Assembly: GCA_963709505.1 (NCBI GenBank)
Contig: CAVPXC010000019.1
Span: forward strand, 164,294 to 228,293
Source of the DNA: CAVPXC01 sp963709505
Lineage (GTDB): Bacteria; Chloroflexota; Anaerolineae; JAAEKA01
Length of the DNA: 64,000 bases
Direction of reading: 5' to 3'
The position numbers and the translations under genes were made by a program. Below the pieces are notes generated by a model. The model did not search any database and had not been told where the DNA came from. It was given only the letters and a program-made list of their open reading frames with translations. Positions 54,729 to 63,057 of the stretch are shown in pieces. How positions within the stretch are numbered: the stretch's first letter is position 1; every line of letters begins with the position of its first letter.

Positions 54729-55844
54729 ATGAAGCGTGTGCCCGTTGTCCTGCAAATGACGCCTCGCGAGTGTGGGGCTGCCTGTCTCGCTATGGTGCTC
54801 ACCTATTACGGCCGCGAGACGACGATCAACGAGTGTCGCAAGTTCCTTCAGAGCGGTCGCGACGGACTCACCGCACGCGCCATTGCGCAGGCTGGACGCG
54901 ATCTGGGACTACGCGTACGCGCCTTCTCCATGGAGCCTGCCAGCCTGGCGCAGGTACGGACTCCGGCGATCATACACTGGAACTTCGATCACTTCATGGT
55001 GCTTGAGCATTGGTCTCCTAAGGCCGTGGAGGTGGTGGATCCGGCGACAGGACGTCGCCGAATCACGCCGGAGGAGTTCGGCGCGGGCTTCACAGGCGTC
55101 GTGCTAAGCATGGAGCCTGGCGCCAACTTCCAGAGCCAGCAAGCGCAGGACAAAATCTCCTGGCGCAGCTACCTGAGAGATCTTCTGAAAACGCCAGGAT
55201 CGTCGGGATTGCTGGCACAGATCCTGTGCGCATCAGCCCTGCTCATGGTGCTGGGACTGGTTTTTCCTATCTTCACCGCGGTGTTGGTGGACACGATCTT
55301 GCCTGAGCAGAACCTCTCCATGCTCACCATCCTGGGCGTAGGCATGATCATTCTCGTCCTGGCTCAGGTCATTCTGACCTACCTGCGCAGCTCATTGTCA
55401 CTCTACCTGGAAGCGCGGCTCGACACCGAATTGATGCTAGGGTTCTTTGAACATGTGTTGATGCTGCCTTTCCGTTTCTTTCACGAACGCACCAGTGGCG
55501 ATCTGTTGATGCGGTTGGGCAGTGTTGCGGTCATCCGCGAGGTACTGACCAGCCAGACTGTATCCGCCGTCCTGGACGGGACTATGGCGGTTTTCTATCT
55601 GGCCGTGTTGATGGTCTGGCAGCCCCTCTTCGGCCTGCTTGCTCTCGTCTTCGGCATTGCTGAAGTGCTGCTGCTTCTGGCCTCTACGCGCCGCCTCTAT
55701 GAGCTGACCGAGCGCGATCTGGCAGCCCAAGCCGAATCGCAGAGCTACCTGGTGGAGGCGTTGTCAGGTGTAGCAACCTTGAAGGCATCGGCTTCTGAAG
55801 ACCGGCCCTGGACCACTGGTCCAATCTCTTCTTCAAACAGCTGA
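54729..55844 (+). CDS. C39-peptidase ABC exporter, N-terminal part (frameshifted)
   Basis: A 371-residue frame. Residues 1-130 are a C39 bacteriocin-processing peptidase: VVLQMTPRECGAACLAMVLT (Cys), IIHWNFDHFMVLEHW (His) and VEVVDPATGRR (Asp). Residues 155-355 begin the ABC transmembrane domain. After ASASEDR the frame runs into a stop, while conserved sequence continues (ALDHWSNLFFKQLNISIRRS) in the frame starting at 55805. One missing G in the CGGGCC-like stretch at 55803-55807 explains it. The combined exporter (about 730 residues) would cut the leader after Gly-Gly and export the peptide. Confidence 0.9.
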   Translation: MKRVPVVLQMTPRECGAACLAMVLTYYGRETTINECRKFLQSGRDGLTARAIAQAGRDLGLRVRAFSMEPASLAQVRTPAIIHWNFDHFMVLEHWSPKAVEVVDPATGRRRITPEEFGAGFTGVVLSMEPGANFQSQQAQDKISWRSYLRDLLKTPGSSGLLAQILCASALLMVLGLVFPIFTAVLVDTILPEQNLSMLTILGVGMIILVLAQVILTYLRSSLSLYLEARLDTELMLGFFEHVLMLPFRFFHERTSGDLLMRLGSVAVIREVLTSQTVSAVLDGTMAVFYLAVLMVWQPLFGLLALVFGIAEVLLLLASTRRLYELTERDLAAQAESQSYLVEALSGVATLKASASEDRPWTTGPISSSNS

Positions 55845-56917
55845 ACATCTCAATCCGGCGCAGCCACGTCGTGAACCTGGTTGGGATGGGGCAGGAAGCT
55901 ATCGGGGCCCTGGCGCCGGTAGTCTTGCTGTGGGTCGGGGCGGTGTGGGTGCTGGATGGCAATATGAGCCTCGGTGTCATGTTGGCGGTGATCACCGTGG
56001 CCTTGGCCTTTCTGAGTCCCCTGGGCTCGCTGGTTGCGACAGGACAACAGGTGCGGCTCGTCGGCGCCCAGCTGGAGCGGATCGGCGACGTGCTGAAAAC
56101 GGAGCCTGAGCAGGACGTTCTGGTGGTGCAGAGCGCTCCGAAGTTGTCGGGTAGAATAGAAGTGCGCAATGCCGGCTTTCGCTACCATGCGGACGCGCCG
56201 TGGGCCGTTCGTGAGGCGTCAGTTGTAATTGAGCCAGGGCAGAAGGTCGCGATCGTCGGACGCACGGGTTCGGGCAAGAGCACGCTTGCCATGCTGCTGC
56301 TGGGCCTGTATCCGTTGAATGAGGGACAGATTCTTTATGACGGCTTACCGTTGGAGCGCCTAAACTATCGTACGTTGCGTAGCCAGTTCGGCACTGTGCT
56401 CCAGGAACCGTCTTTGTTTAGCGGTTCGATCCGGGGCAATATTGCGTCGCACGATCCCGACCTGCCGCTGCCCAGCATCATACAGGCGGCTCAATTGGCG
56501 GAGATCCACTTCGAGATCATGAGTATGCCAATGGGCTACAACACCATTATCGCTGAAGGCGGCACTGACTTGGCGGGTGGGCAGCGGCAGCGATTGGCCA
56601 TCGCCCGTGCGACTGCTCATCGCCCGGCCATTCTGATTCTGGACGAGGCGACCAGTAATCTGGACGCCATTACCGAGAGTATCGTGGATCAAAACCTGAG
56701 CGATCTCGAGTGTACGCGCATCGTGATAGCTCATCGGCTGAGCACCGTACGCAACGCCGATCTGATCCTGGTGCTAAATGACGGCGTCATCGTGGAAAGA
56801 GGTACGCATGAAGAACTGCTGGCCCTTAGCGGTAACTATGCTATGCTCGTACACGATCAGAACGCAACGCCGGATTGGGATATTGAAGTCCGGCAACCCG
56901 ATCTTCTGCCAGTATAA
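55805..56917 (+). CDS. C39-peptidase ABC exporter, C-terminal part (frameshifted)
   Basis: Continuation of the preceding gene. It opens ALDHWSNLFFKQLNISIRRS and holds the rest of the transmembrane domain, then the nucleotide-binding domain: KVAIVGRTGSGKSTLAMLL (Walker A), YRTLRSQFGTVLQEPSLFSG (Q-loop), GTDLAGGQRQRLAIARA (signature), PAILILDEATSNLDA (Walker B) and VIAHRLSTVRNADL (H-loop). All needed ATPase motifs are intact. The first usable start codon within it is GTG at 55871. It resembles the NHLM-type exporters of RiPP clusters. Confidence 0.9.
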   Translation, partial: ALDHWSNLFFKQLNISIRRSHVVNLVGMGQEAIGALAPVVLLWVGAVWVLDGNMSLGVMLAVITVALAFLSPLGSLVATGQQVRLVGAQLERIGDVLKTEPEQDVLVVQSAPKLSGRIEVRNAGFRYHADAPWAVREASVVIEPGQKVAIVGRTGSGKSTLAMLLLGLYPLNEGQILYDGLPLERLNYRTLRSQFGTVLQEPSLFSGSIRGNIASHDPDLPLPSIIQAAQLAEIHFEIMSMPMGYNTIIAEGGTDLAGGQRQRLAIARATAHRPAILILDEATSNLDAITESIVDQNLSDLECTRIVIAHRLSTVRNADLILVLNDGVIVERGTHEELLALSGNYAMLVHDQNATPDWDIEVRQPDLLPV

Positions 56918-56929
56918 GGAGGCTAGACC

Positions 56930-57286
56930 ATGCTGCATGATAAGATAATCCGAGCCTGGAAGGACCCTGAGTATCGGCTCAACCTGAGCGATGAGGAACA
57001 GGCCGTCCTGCCGGGGAACCCGGCAGGCGCCATCGAGCTCACGGACGATGAGTTGGACATGGCCGCTGGTGGCAGCTGGACGCGCTCCAACTCCCAGTCC
57101 AACAGTGGATCCTACAGCCGCTCGAGGAGCCAGTCAGGAAGTCAGTCAGGGAGCTACTCGAGAAGCCAGTCGAACAGTGGCTCATGGAGCAACCGCCCGA
57201 GTGGATCCTGGCGCCAGTCGTACAGCCGATCCAACTCCAACTCCAACTCCAATTCCCGTTCATACTCCCACTCCTACAGCCACTAG
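56930..57286 (+). CDS. Cys-free Ser-rich precursor peptide of the RiPP cluster
   Basis: A 118-residue peptide with GGAGG 11 bases upstream. Residues 1-48 are the leader: MLHDKIIRAWKDPEYRLNLS, ELTDDELDMAAGG; the LxxEL-type acidic helix and final Gly-Gly are the class II lanthipeptide recognition and C39 cleavage signals. Residues 49-118 (core) start SWTRSNSQSNSGSYSRSRSQ and consist of alternate Ser with Asn, Arg, Gln, Gly, Tyr, His and Trp: 32 Ser, one Thr, no Cys. Lanthionine needs Cys, so ordinary rings cannot form. Dehydrated, phosphorylated or unmodified Ser products are possible (inference). It sits between exporter and LanM. Confidence 0.85.
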   Translation: MLHDKIIRAWKDPEYRLNLSDEEQAVLPGNPAGAIELTDDELDMAAGGSWTRSNSQSNSGSYSRSRSQSGSQSGSYSRSQSNSGSWSNRPSGSWRQSYSRSNSNSNSNSRSYSHSYSH

Positions 57287-57317
57287 GCGCGCTGGCGAAT
57301 AAGAGTTGAGAAGTCTC

Positions 57318-57368
57318 GTGCGGGGCAGGCACTAGGGGCTCATCCGACAAGGATGACCTGCCCCGCAC
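57318..57368 (+). promoter_or_regulatory. Hairpin between the precursor and LanM genes
   Basis: GTGCGGGGCAGG (57318-57329) pairs with CCTGCCCCGCAC (57357-57368); TCATCC (57340-57345) and GGATGA (57351-57356) extend the stem around a GACAA loop, with a 10-base bulge on one side. There is no T run. It may limit read-through so that precursor mRNA exceeds LanM mRNA. Confidence 0.55.
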
Positions 57369-57427
57369 CGAAGCTCGACGCCAGCTCGACTTCTTGGGAA
57401 TCCAACCAGCCACGAAAGCGCGCCCCT

Positions 57428-57808
57428 ATGGATCCACGCTTCACATCTCCCACGTGGTACCGTGCGTTGACCCTGGCCGAGCGCAGCGCGATACCTTCTG
57501 ACCACCTCGCTTCCGCAACGCCCGACGACAACCAAGAACTTGGACGGCGGCGCCTCGGGCGCTGGCGATCACAACCCCCCTATGACTCCGATGAATATCT
57601 GACCCAACGCCTGGCGCGGCAAGGTATCGACCAGGCGCGCCTTGAAGAGATCCTGGGCGAGACCGCAGAGAACTCCAAGTGCGCCTTTCCCAACCGCCGG
57701 CTTGGCTTGCAGAGTTGGCCGAGGCATACGCCCAGCCCGCTTCCGCATATGCCAGCCCACCGCCCGGCGAGGAGGTGCTGGGCTTTCTCGAGCTTGTCCA
57801 ACCACTGA
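57428..57808 (+). CDS. LanM, N-terminal part (frameshifted)
   Basis: The first frame begins MDPRFTSPTWYRALTLAERS and runs DEYLTQRLARQGIDQARLEE, ILGETAE, typical of the N-terminus of class II lanthipeptide synthetases. From about 57671 the homologous sequence continues in the frame that opens at 57679. One missing base in AACTCC is the likely cause. The upstream in-frame ATG at 57353 lies in the hairpin and is less likely. This frame's remaining C-terminus past 57670 is not native. Confidence 0.75.
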   Translation: MDPRFTSPTWYRALTLAERSAIPSDHLASATPDDNQELGRRRLGRWRSQPPYDSDEYLTQRLARQGIDQARLEEILGETAENSKCAFPNRRLGLQSWPRHTPSPLPHMPAHRPARRCWAFSSLSNH

Positions 57809-60666
57809 TTGACCGGGCGTGCGAACGCCTTGCTGCCGGCATCGCCGATCTCGCCCGAAAATGGCCCACCCCTCCGTTCGACCCAGAAACCATCGAAGAT
57901 GTGTTGTTGATGAATTTACCGGATCCCTTGCTCGCGCAGCTGGGCCGAACCATGGTATTGGAACTCAATGTGGCGCGTTTACAGGGTCTCCTCGAAGGCG
58001 ATACGTCCGAAGAGCGCTTCCAGAGCTTCATCCGGAGCCTGCGCCAGCCTGACCAGACCATTGCAGTCCTGGCTGAATATCCGGTGCTGGCCCGGCAGCT
58101 CGCAATCTGCGTCAACCGGTGGGCCGGCGTATGTCTCGAATTCCTCGACCACCTCTGCTCGGATTGGGAGGCGATTCGAGCCTGCTTCAGCCCAACTGAC
58201 GATCCAGGTGTGTTGGTGGAGTTAGTCGGCGGCGCAGGCGACACCCATCGCGGTGGCCGTTCGGTCATGGTGGCCCGTTTCGAGTCGGGTTTTCGGATTG
58301 TCTACAAACCCAAATCGTTGTCCATTGATGTGCATTTTCAGGAGTTGTTGACGTGGCTAAATGGGTTTGGCTGCGGCCCACCGTTTCGCACGCTCAGCGT
58401 TCTCGATCGCGGGTCGTACGGGTGGGTAGAATTCATTGAGTATACAGGGTGCAGCACTGCTGACGAAATAGAGCATTTCTATCATCGTCTCGGTGCCTAC
58501 CTGGCGCTACTCTACACCCTTAATGCAACCGATTTCCACCTGGAGAACCTGATCGCCGCCGGCGAGCACCCTGTGCTCATCGACCTCGAGACCCTGTTTC
58601 ATCCCGAGTTTGGTCCGTATGATCGCACCCAGGCTGGCATCGTGGCTGCACGCGAAATGGCGGATTCCGTTCTGCAGGTTGGTCTCCTCCCTCAGCGCCT
58701 GTGGTCCGCTGAGGACTACGTTGGCATCGATATCAGTGGGCTAGGAGGTGAGGCAGGCCAGCTTTCACCGGATCGTGTGCCGCGATTGGCCGATACCGGG
58801 ACCGATACGATGCGCTATGTCCGCGAGCGCATCGAGCTACCTGGCGAGGCCAACCGGCCCACCCTCAACGGCGTCGAGGTCAATACCCTCGACTACGTGA
58901 AGCACGTGGTCGCCGGTTTCACCTCCATGTACCGGCTGCTCACCGAACACCGGACCGAACTCCTGGCAAGTGATGGACCGCTGGCTCAGTTTCACGAGGA
59001 CGAGGTACGTGTCCTCTTGCGGCCCACGCGTACCTATGATCAGCTCCTCTTCGAAAGCTTCCACCCTGACATGCTGCGAGACGCCTTGGATCGCGACCTC
59101 CTCTTAGATCGCCTATGGATGGTCATACCGGTGCGATCCTTCATGGCGGATGCGATTGCCGCCGAGCGGGCGGAACTGCAAGAGGGAGACATCCCCATCT
59201 TCACGACGCACCCTTCGTCGCTCGACCTATGGAGTGGTCAAGGCGAAGGCATCACAGGCGTTCTGACCAAAACTGGCACCGAGCTGCTTGACCAGCGCCT
59301 GCGCCAACTCGGCGAACAGGACATGCAGCGGCAGGTTTGGTATATACGTTCCTCGCTTGCCACGCTCGCCACCACTGACTTTGATACAGACAGCCCGTCT
59401 GTGCCGGCCTACGAACTGCTCAAGTCGAAAAACGGAGTGAGCCGTGCACGGCTGCTGGACGGCGTCAAGGCGGTGGCGGACAGTTTGACCGCAGCGGCTG
59501 TGCTCGGCGAGGAGGATGCTGCCTGGCTCGGGCTTGTCCGTGTGGACGACAAGACTTGGGAATTGGCGCCGCTGGGGATGGACCTTTACGGTGGTGTTCC
59601 CGGTATCGCCATGTTCCTGGCATACGCCGGGCTTATTCTCCGCGAAGAGCGCTACACCTCTCTTAGTCGCCGGGGGTTCAAAGCCATTGCGCGGCATGTT
59701 GAGCAGTTCGGAGGAGAGCTTCCGGGAATCGGCGGCTTTGAAGGCTGGGGAGGGATACTCTACACCTTGACCCATCTAGGCGCTCTCTGGCATGACGCAG
59801 AAGTGCTTGCCAAGGCGGGCGAAGCTGTAGACGCGCTAGCCAGGTTCGTTGACCAGGATGACGAATACAGTGTCGTGCGCGGCGCGGCCGGTGCCATCAG
59901 CAGCGTTCTCGCCTACCACCGGTGCGTGCCATCCGACAAGGCGCTCAACGCAGCCATTGCCTGCGGCGATCATCTCGTCGCTTCTGCACAGCCCGTGGGG
60001 TCCGGCCTTGGCTGGTTGGTGTCCGGTTCAGGGCCAAGGCCTCTAGGTGGCTTTGGCCATGGCGCTACCGGTATCGCGTGGGCGCTGCTGGAACTGGCAG
60101 CGGCGACGGGGAATGGGCGTTATCGGTCAGCCGCACAGTTGGCTATGGACTATGAGCGCAGTCTCTACCGATCGGAGGCCGAGAACTGGGTCGACCTACG
60201 ACAGACCAATCTGCCAGGCGCAAAGACCATTACCGAGTCTCCTCGGTTCAGCGTGGCTTGGTGTCATGGCGCTCCTGGCATCGGTCTGGCACGCCTGCGT
60301 GCTCGGCAACACCTCACCGACCAGAAGCTGGATGATGAGATCAACGTCGCGCTGCACACGACGCTGGCGCAGGGTTTTGGACAGAGCCATTCGCTCTGTC
60401 ACGGTGATATGGGAAACCTGGAACTGCTGCTGGAGGCCAGCCGGGTGCTTGGCGAGGGCCGGTGGCGCGTCAAAGCGGATGGCCTGGCTGCTGCGATTCT
60501 GGACAGCATAGACCGCGATGGCTGGCGATGCGGTGGACCTCAGGCAGTCGAGATGCCCAGCCTGATGCTTGGTCTGGCTGGCATCGGCTACCAGATGCTG
60601 CGGCTGGCGGAGCCGGATTCTGTGCCCTCGGTGTTACTCCTCGACCCGCCCGCGTGGACGAGCTAG
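57679..60666 (+). CDS. Class II lanthipeptide synthetase LanM, main part
   Basis: A 995-residue frame, VRLSQPPAWLAELAEAYAQP. The dehydratase half (about 100-600) has VYKPKSLSIDVHFQELLTWL, LNATDFHLENLIAAGEHPVL and IDLETLFHPE (kinase-like ATP and metal site). The LanC-like cyclase half has GGVPGIAMFLAYAG, GFEGWGGILYTLTH, FGHGATGIAWALLELAAATG, SVAWCHGAPGIGLARL and SLCHGDMGNLELLLEA: the zinc ligands Cys, Cys, His are all present. LanM phosphorylates and dehydrates Ser/Thr then joins Cys to them. Here the nearby precursor has no Cys. With the N-terminal part the product is about 1080 residues, normal for LanM. Confidence 0.92.
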   Translation: MRLSQPPAWLAELAEAYAQPASAYASPPPGEEVLGFLELVQPLIDRACERLAAGIADLARKWPTPPFDPETIEDVLLMNLPDPLLAQLGRTMVLELNVARLQGLLEGDTSEERFQSFIRSLRQPDQTIAVLAEYPVLARQLAICVNRWAGVCLEFLDHLCSDWEAIRACFSPTDDPGVLVELVGGAGDTHRGGRSVMVARFESGFRIVYKPKSLSIDVHFQELLTWLNGFGCGPPFRTLSVLDRGSYGWVEFIEYTGCSTADEIEHFYHRLGAYLALLYTLNATDFHLENLIAAGEHPVLIDLETLFHPEFGPYDRTQAGIVAAREMADSVLQVGLLPQRLWSAEDYVGIDISGLGGEAGQLSPDRVPRLADTGTDTMRYVRERIELPGEANRPTLNGVEVNTLDYVKHVVAGFTSMYRLLTEHRTELLASDGPLAQFHEDEVRVLLRPTRTYDQLLFESFHPDMLRDALDRDLLLDRLWMVIPVRSFMADAIAAERAELQEGDIPIFTTHPSSLDLWSGQGEGITGVLTKTGTELLDQRLRQLGEQDMQRQVWYIRSSLATLATTDFDTDSPSVPAYELLKSKNGVSRARLLDGVKAVADSLTAAAVLGEEDAAWLGLVRVDDKTWELAPLGMDLYGGVPGIAMFLAYAGLILREERYTSLSRRGFKAIARHVEQFGGELPGIGGFEGWGGILYTLTHLGALWHDAEVLAKAGEAVDALARFVDQDDEYSVVRGAAGAISSVLAYHRCVPSDKALNAAIACGDHLVASAQPVGSGLGWLVSGSGPRPLGGFGHGATGIAWALLELAAATGNGRYRSAAQLAMDYERSLYRSEAENWVDLRQTNLPGAKTITESPRFSVAWCHGAPGIGLARLRARQHLTDQKLDDEINVALHTTLAQGFGQSHSLCHGDMGNLELLLEASRVLGEGRWRVKADGLAAAILDSIDRDGWRCGGPQAVEMPSLMLGLAGIGYQMLRLAEPDSVPSVLLLDPPAWTS

Positions 60667-60932
60667 TCGCCGCGAAGTTCCAGCAGATCGTTGACCTGAA
60701 GATCAACGGACCAACCGCCGAAGAGGTCGCCACCTTGCAAGAGCAGCTGCGGCGCAGCCGGGAGGAGGCGGAGCAGAACAACGATTTCTGGCTCAGCCAG
60801 CTCGAGTATTACTTCACGACCCCCAGCGAGAATCCGCAGGAGATCCCGGAGCATGGCCGTTGGGTTGACTCCGTCACGCCCGCCGGCATCCAGGCCGTGG
60901 TGCAGGCCACGCTCCCGAGGATCGGGATGTGA
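60651..60932 (+). pseudogene. M16 peptidase C-terminal fragment
   Basis: An open stretch overlapping the end of LanM by a few codons in another frame reads DELVAAKFQQIVDLKINGPT, AEEVATLQEQLRRSREEAEQ, FWLSQLEYYFTTPSENPQEI and VTPAGIQAVVQATLP, matching the C-terminal end of insulinase-type (M16) zinc peptidases. The catalytic N-terminal half is absent. It is a gene remnant left next to the cluster. Confidence 0.7.
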
Positions 60933-61387
60933 AGGTGGTGCTGTACCCGGAGAATTCTGAATAGACTCTCACCCCGAGGCGGGGGATGTCGAACTGGCGG
61001 GCAGGTGCAGGACCTGTCTGCTGTTGAATAGCTCTTAGGCCGGCACAGGCGCAGGTGCAGGGATCGCGCCGAGCTGCATCAGCAGGCTTACGTCGTCATC
61101 CTTGCGCCAGAACTCGACGGAGGGTCCGGATGACGTGCTGCGATCCGGGGAACGCGCTGCCGATCATGCCGAGGACCTGCTTGGCGCCTGCGGTGGGCAG
61201 TGCTTCGGGAATGCCATTTGCCAGGCAGGCGATGGTTGAAAATGTGATAAACTCCGTTAAATATGTTGTAGACTCCATAGGTGTCCGAGAGATTGGGCAT
61301 CGCGCACACCGTGGCGCAACTCCATCGAGCATGGTGCTTGCGGCGGGGGCATAAAAAACCTCATCGAGAGCGAAAGGAGATCTGAAT
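60933..61387. other. Region with decayed gene pieces
   Basis: GGGCAGGTGCAGGACCTG near 61001 is a decayed copy of the repeat seen at 2484. Besides the ester cyclase remnant on the minus strand no gene is seen. GAAAGGAG before 61388 is a ribosome-binding site. Confidence 0.5.
61035..61250 (-). pseudogene. Possible SnoaL-like ester cyclase remnant
   Basis: Read in two frames on the minus strand it gives KQVLGMIGSAFPGSQHVIRT and then KDDDVSLLMQLGAIPAPAPV, the FPD...-and C-terminal QLG(x)IPAP-like parts of SnoaL-like ester cyclases, without the middle. Another piece is at 63790. The assignment is tentative. Confidence 0.4.
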
Positions 61388-61624
61388 ATGGTTCGCGCAA
61401 TCCTGTACATCGAAATCGCCGAGGGTTCCACGTTGGCTGCAGATCAGCTGGAGCATGTGTCTCTGATGAATTGCTTGCAGCTCGTGTCGTACCTTACGCC
61501 CAACGAGGTGATCGTTCGAGTCGAATGTAACGACCCAGAGTCGCTGAACCAGGCGATCACCAATTCCTTTGCGAAGATAGAGGGTGTGACGCGGATAACG
61601 ACCTGTGTCGTGATCCAGAGCTAA
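61388..61624 (+). CDS. Lrp/AsnC-type ligand-binding (RAM) domain protein
   Basis: A 78-residue protein, MVRAILYIEIAEGSTLAADQ. LVSYLTPNEVIVRVECNDPE and ITNSFAKIEGVTRITTCVVI fit the beta-alpha-beta RAM fold found at the C-terminus of Lrp/AsnC regulators, without the DNA-binding domain. GAAAGGAG precedes the ATG. Its ligand and role are unknown. It is 15 bases upstream of the glycosidase gene. Confidence 0.65.
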   Translation: MVRAILYIEIAEGSTLAADQLEHVSLMNCLQLVSYLTPNEVIVRVECNDPESLNQAITNSFAKIEGVTRITTCVVIQS

Positions 61625-61639
61625 GAAGGAGAGTTTGCT

Positions 61640-62845
61640 GTGCCAAAAACACTTCGGAAAGGGGCCACCGGTCCCGATGTCATTCTGCTTCAATCCACTT
61701 TGAACGCGCGGCCACCCAGCGCGCTGCCCCTGCTGGATGTTGACGGCATCTTTGGCCCCCTCACGCTGGCAAGAGTCAAGGAATTTCAACGCAACAACGG
61801 GCTGAGGGCGAGTGGCATTGTCGGACCCGTCACCTGGCGCAAGTTACAGCCGGGGGCGCCAATCCCAAAGCCGACCTTTTACGTCGAAGGCCGGTACCTC
61901 CACGACCCGCGTGGCAATAAAGTGATTCTGCGAGGGGTCAACAAGATGTCCGTCTGGGATGGGGACGATCCCACCGGCGCCACCTACTTCCCCGAGATCC
62001 GCCAAACGGGCGCCAACTCCGTCCGCATCGTCTGGACCATCACCAATCGCGGCGTCCGCACCGACCTGACGATCCTCGATGCGCTGATCACCAACGCCAG
62101 GCAAAATCATCTCATCCCGATGATCGAACTGCACGATGCCACCGGCGATTGGAACCGCCTCCAAGAATTAGTCGATTTCTGGGTGCAGCCCGCCGTGCTC
62201 ACCCTCATCCAAAAACACCAGGCTTATCTGATGGTCAACATCGGCAACGAAGTCGGCGACGACAACGTAACCGCCGGGCAGTTCATAGCCGGGTATACCG
62301 CGGCCATCCAAACCCTGCGCGCCGCCGGCATTCATACCCTGCTGGTCGTCGACGCCGCCGGCTGGGGAAAAAACCTGGACATCCTCGACGCCTCCGCCGC
62401 CACCCTGCTTGCGGCCGACCCCGACCATAACCTGCTGTTCTCCGTTCACCTTTACTGGTCGATCGCCTGTGGGGATGCTGGCGACACCATCCGCGCCAAA
62501 ATACAGCATTCCGTCGCTCTGGGCTATCCCTTGATCGTCGGTGAGTTTTCCAAATATGGCGGCTACCCGTGCGATCAACCCGAAGGCACCAGCATGTGCG
62601 GCCCCAGCGGCGAAATCGATTACCAAACCATCCTCGAAACATGCCACACCCACGAAATCGGTTGGTATGCCTGGGAATGGGGACCCGGCAACGCGCTGGG
62701 TGACCCGCCCGATCCCCTCTGCGACAAGATGGACATGACGCCGGATGGACGGTTCGCCCATCTCAAGCCGGGGTGGGCAGAGGAAGTCGCAATTTCCAGC
62801 CCCCACAGCATCAAGAACACTTCGATCACGCCGCCTGGCATGTAA
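61640..62845 (+). CDS. Peptidoglycan-binding domain + GH5-like glycoside hydrolase
   Basis: A 401-residue protein starting at GTG behind AAGGAGAG. Residues 1-70 are a PG_binding_1 domain (LRKGATGPDVILLQSTLNAR, VDGIFGPLTLARVKEFQRNN, GIVGPVTWRKL). Residues 80-380 form a GH5-type TIM barrel: VILRGVNKMSVWDGDD, MIELHDATGDWNRL, LMVNIGNEVGDDNVTAG (acid/base Glu), LLFSVHLYWSIA and PLIVGEFSKYGGYP (nucleophile Glu). Likely an endo-mannanase or glucanase. No signal peptide is seen, so export is unclear. Confidence 0.85.
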   Translation: MPKTLRKGATGPDVILLQSTLNARPPSALPLLDVDGIFGPLTLARVKEFQRNNGLRASGIVGPVTWRKLQPGAPIPKPTFYVEGRYLHDPRGNKVILRGVNKMSVWDGDDPTGATYFPEIRQTGANSVRIVWTITNRGVRTDLTILDALITNARQNHLIPMIELHDATGDWNRLQELVDFWVQPAVLTLIQKHQAYLMVNIGNEVGDDNVTAGQFIAGYTAAIQTLRAAGIHTLLVVDAAGWGKNLDILDASAATLLAADPDHNLLFSVHLYWSIACGDAGDTIRAKIQHSVALGYPLIVGEFSKYGGYPCDQPEGTSMCGPSGEIDYQTILETCHTHEIGWYAWEWGPGNALGDPPDPLCDKMDMTPDGRFAHLKPGWAEEVAISSPHSIKNTSITPPGM

Positions 62846-62852
62846 AGTTGAC

Positions 62853-63032
62853 ATGAAACAGCGACGCTACGTAGCCTATCTAATCCGACTTTGGCTGGCC
62901 GACAACGCCGGCGAGCCGGTCTGGCGCGGCTCGTTGGAAGATCCCCACACCGGCAATGGCACTACGCAAACAACCAGGCCGGTTTCACCGTTTGTTACAA
63001 CCTGTGAGAACCCGCTGTGCGGGTCAGCTTAA
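62853..63032 (+). CDS. Small protein of the LEDPHTG type
   Basis: A 59-residue frame, MKQRRYVAYLIRLWLADNAG, EPVWRGSLEDPHTG. Short proteins with this YLIRLW...W..SLEDPHTG layout are found repeatedly in Chloroflexota and are of unknown function. The residues after HTG diverge and a neighbouring frame gives ALRKQPGRFHRLLQPV, closer to the usual ending, so a frameshift near 62955 is possible. Confidence 0.5.
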   Translation: MKQRRYVAYLIRLWLADNAGEPVWRGSLEDPHTGNGTTQTTRPVSPFVTTCENPLCGSA

Positions 63033-63057
63033 CTTCTTGGAGATGAAAGGGATCGAA

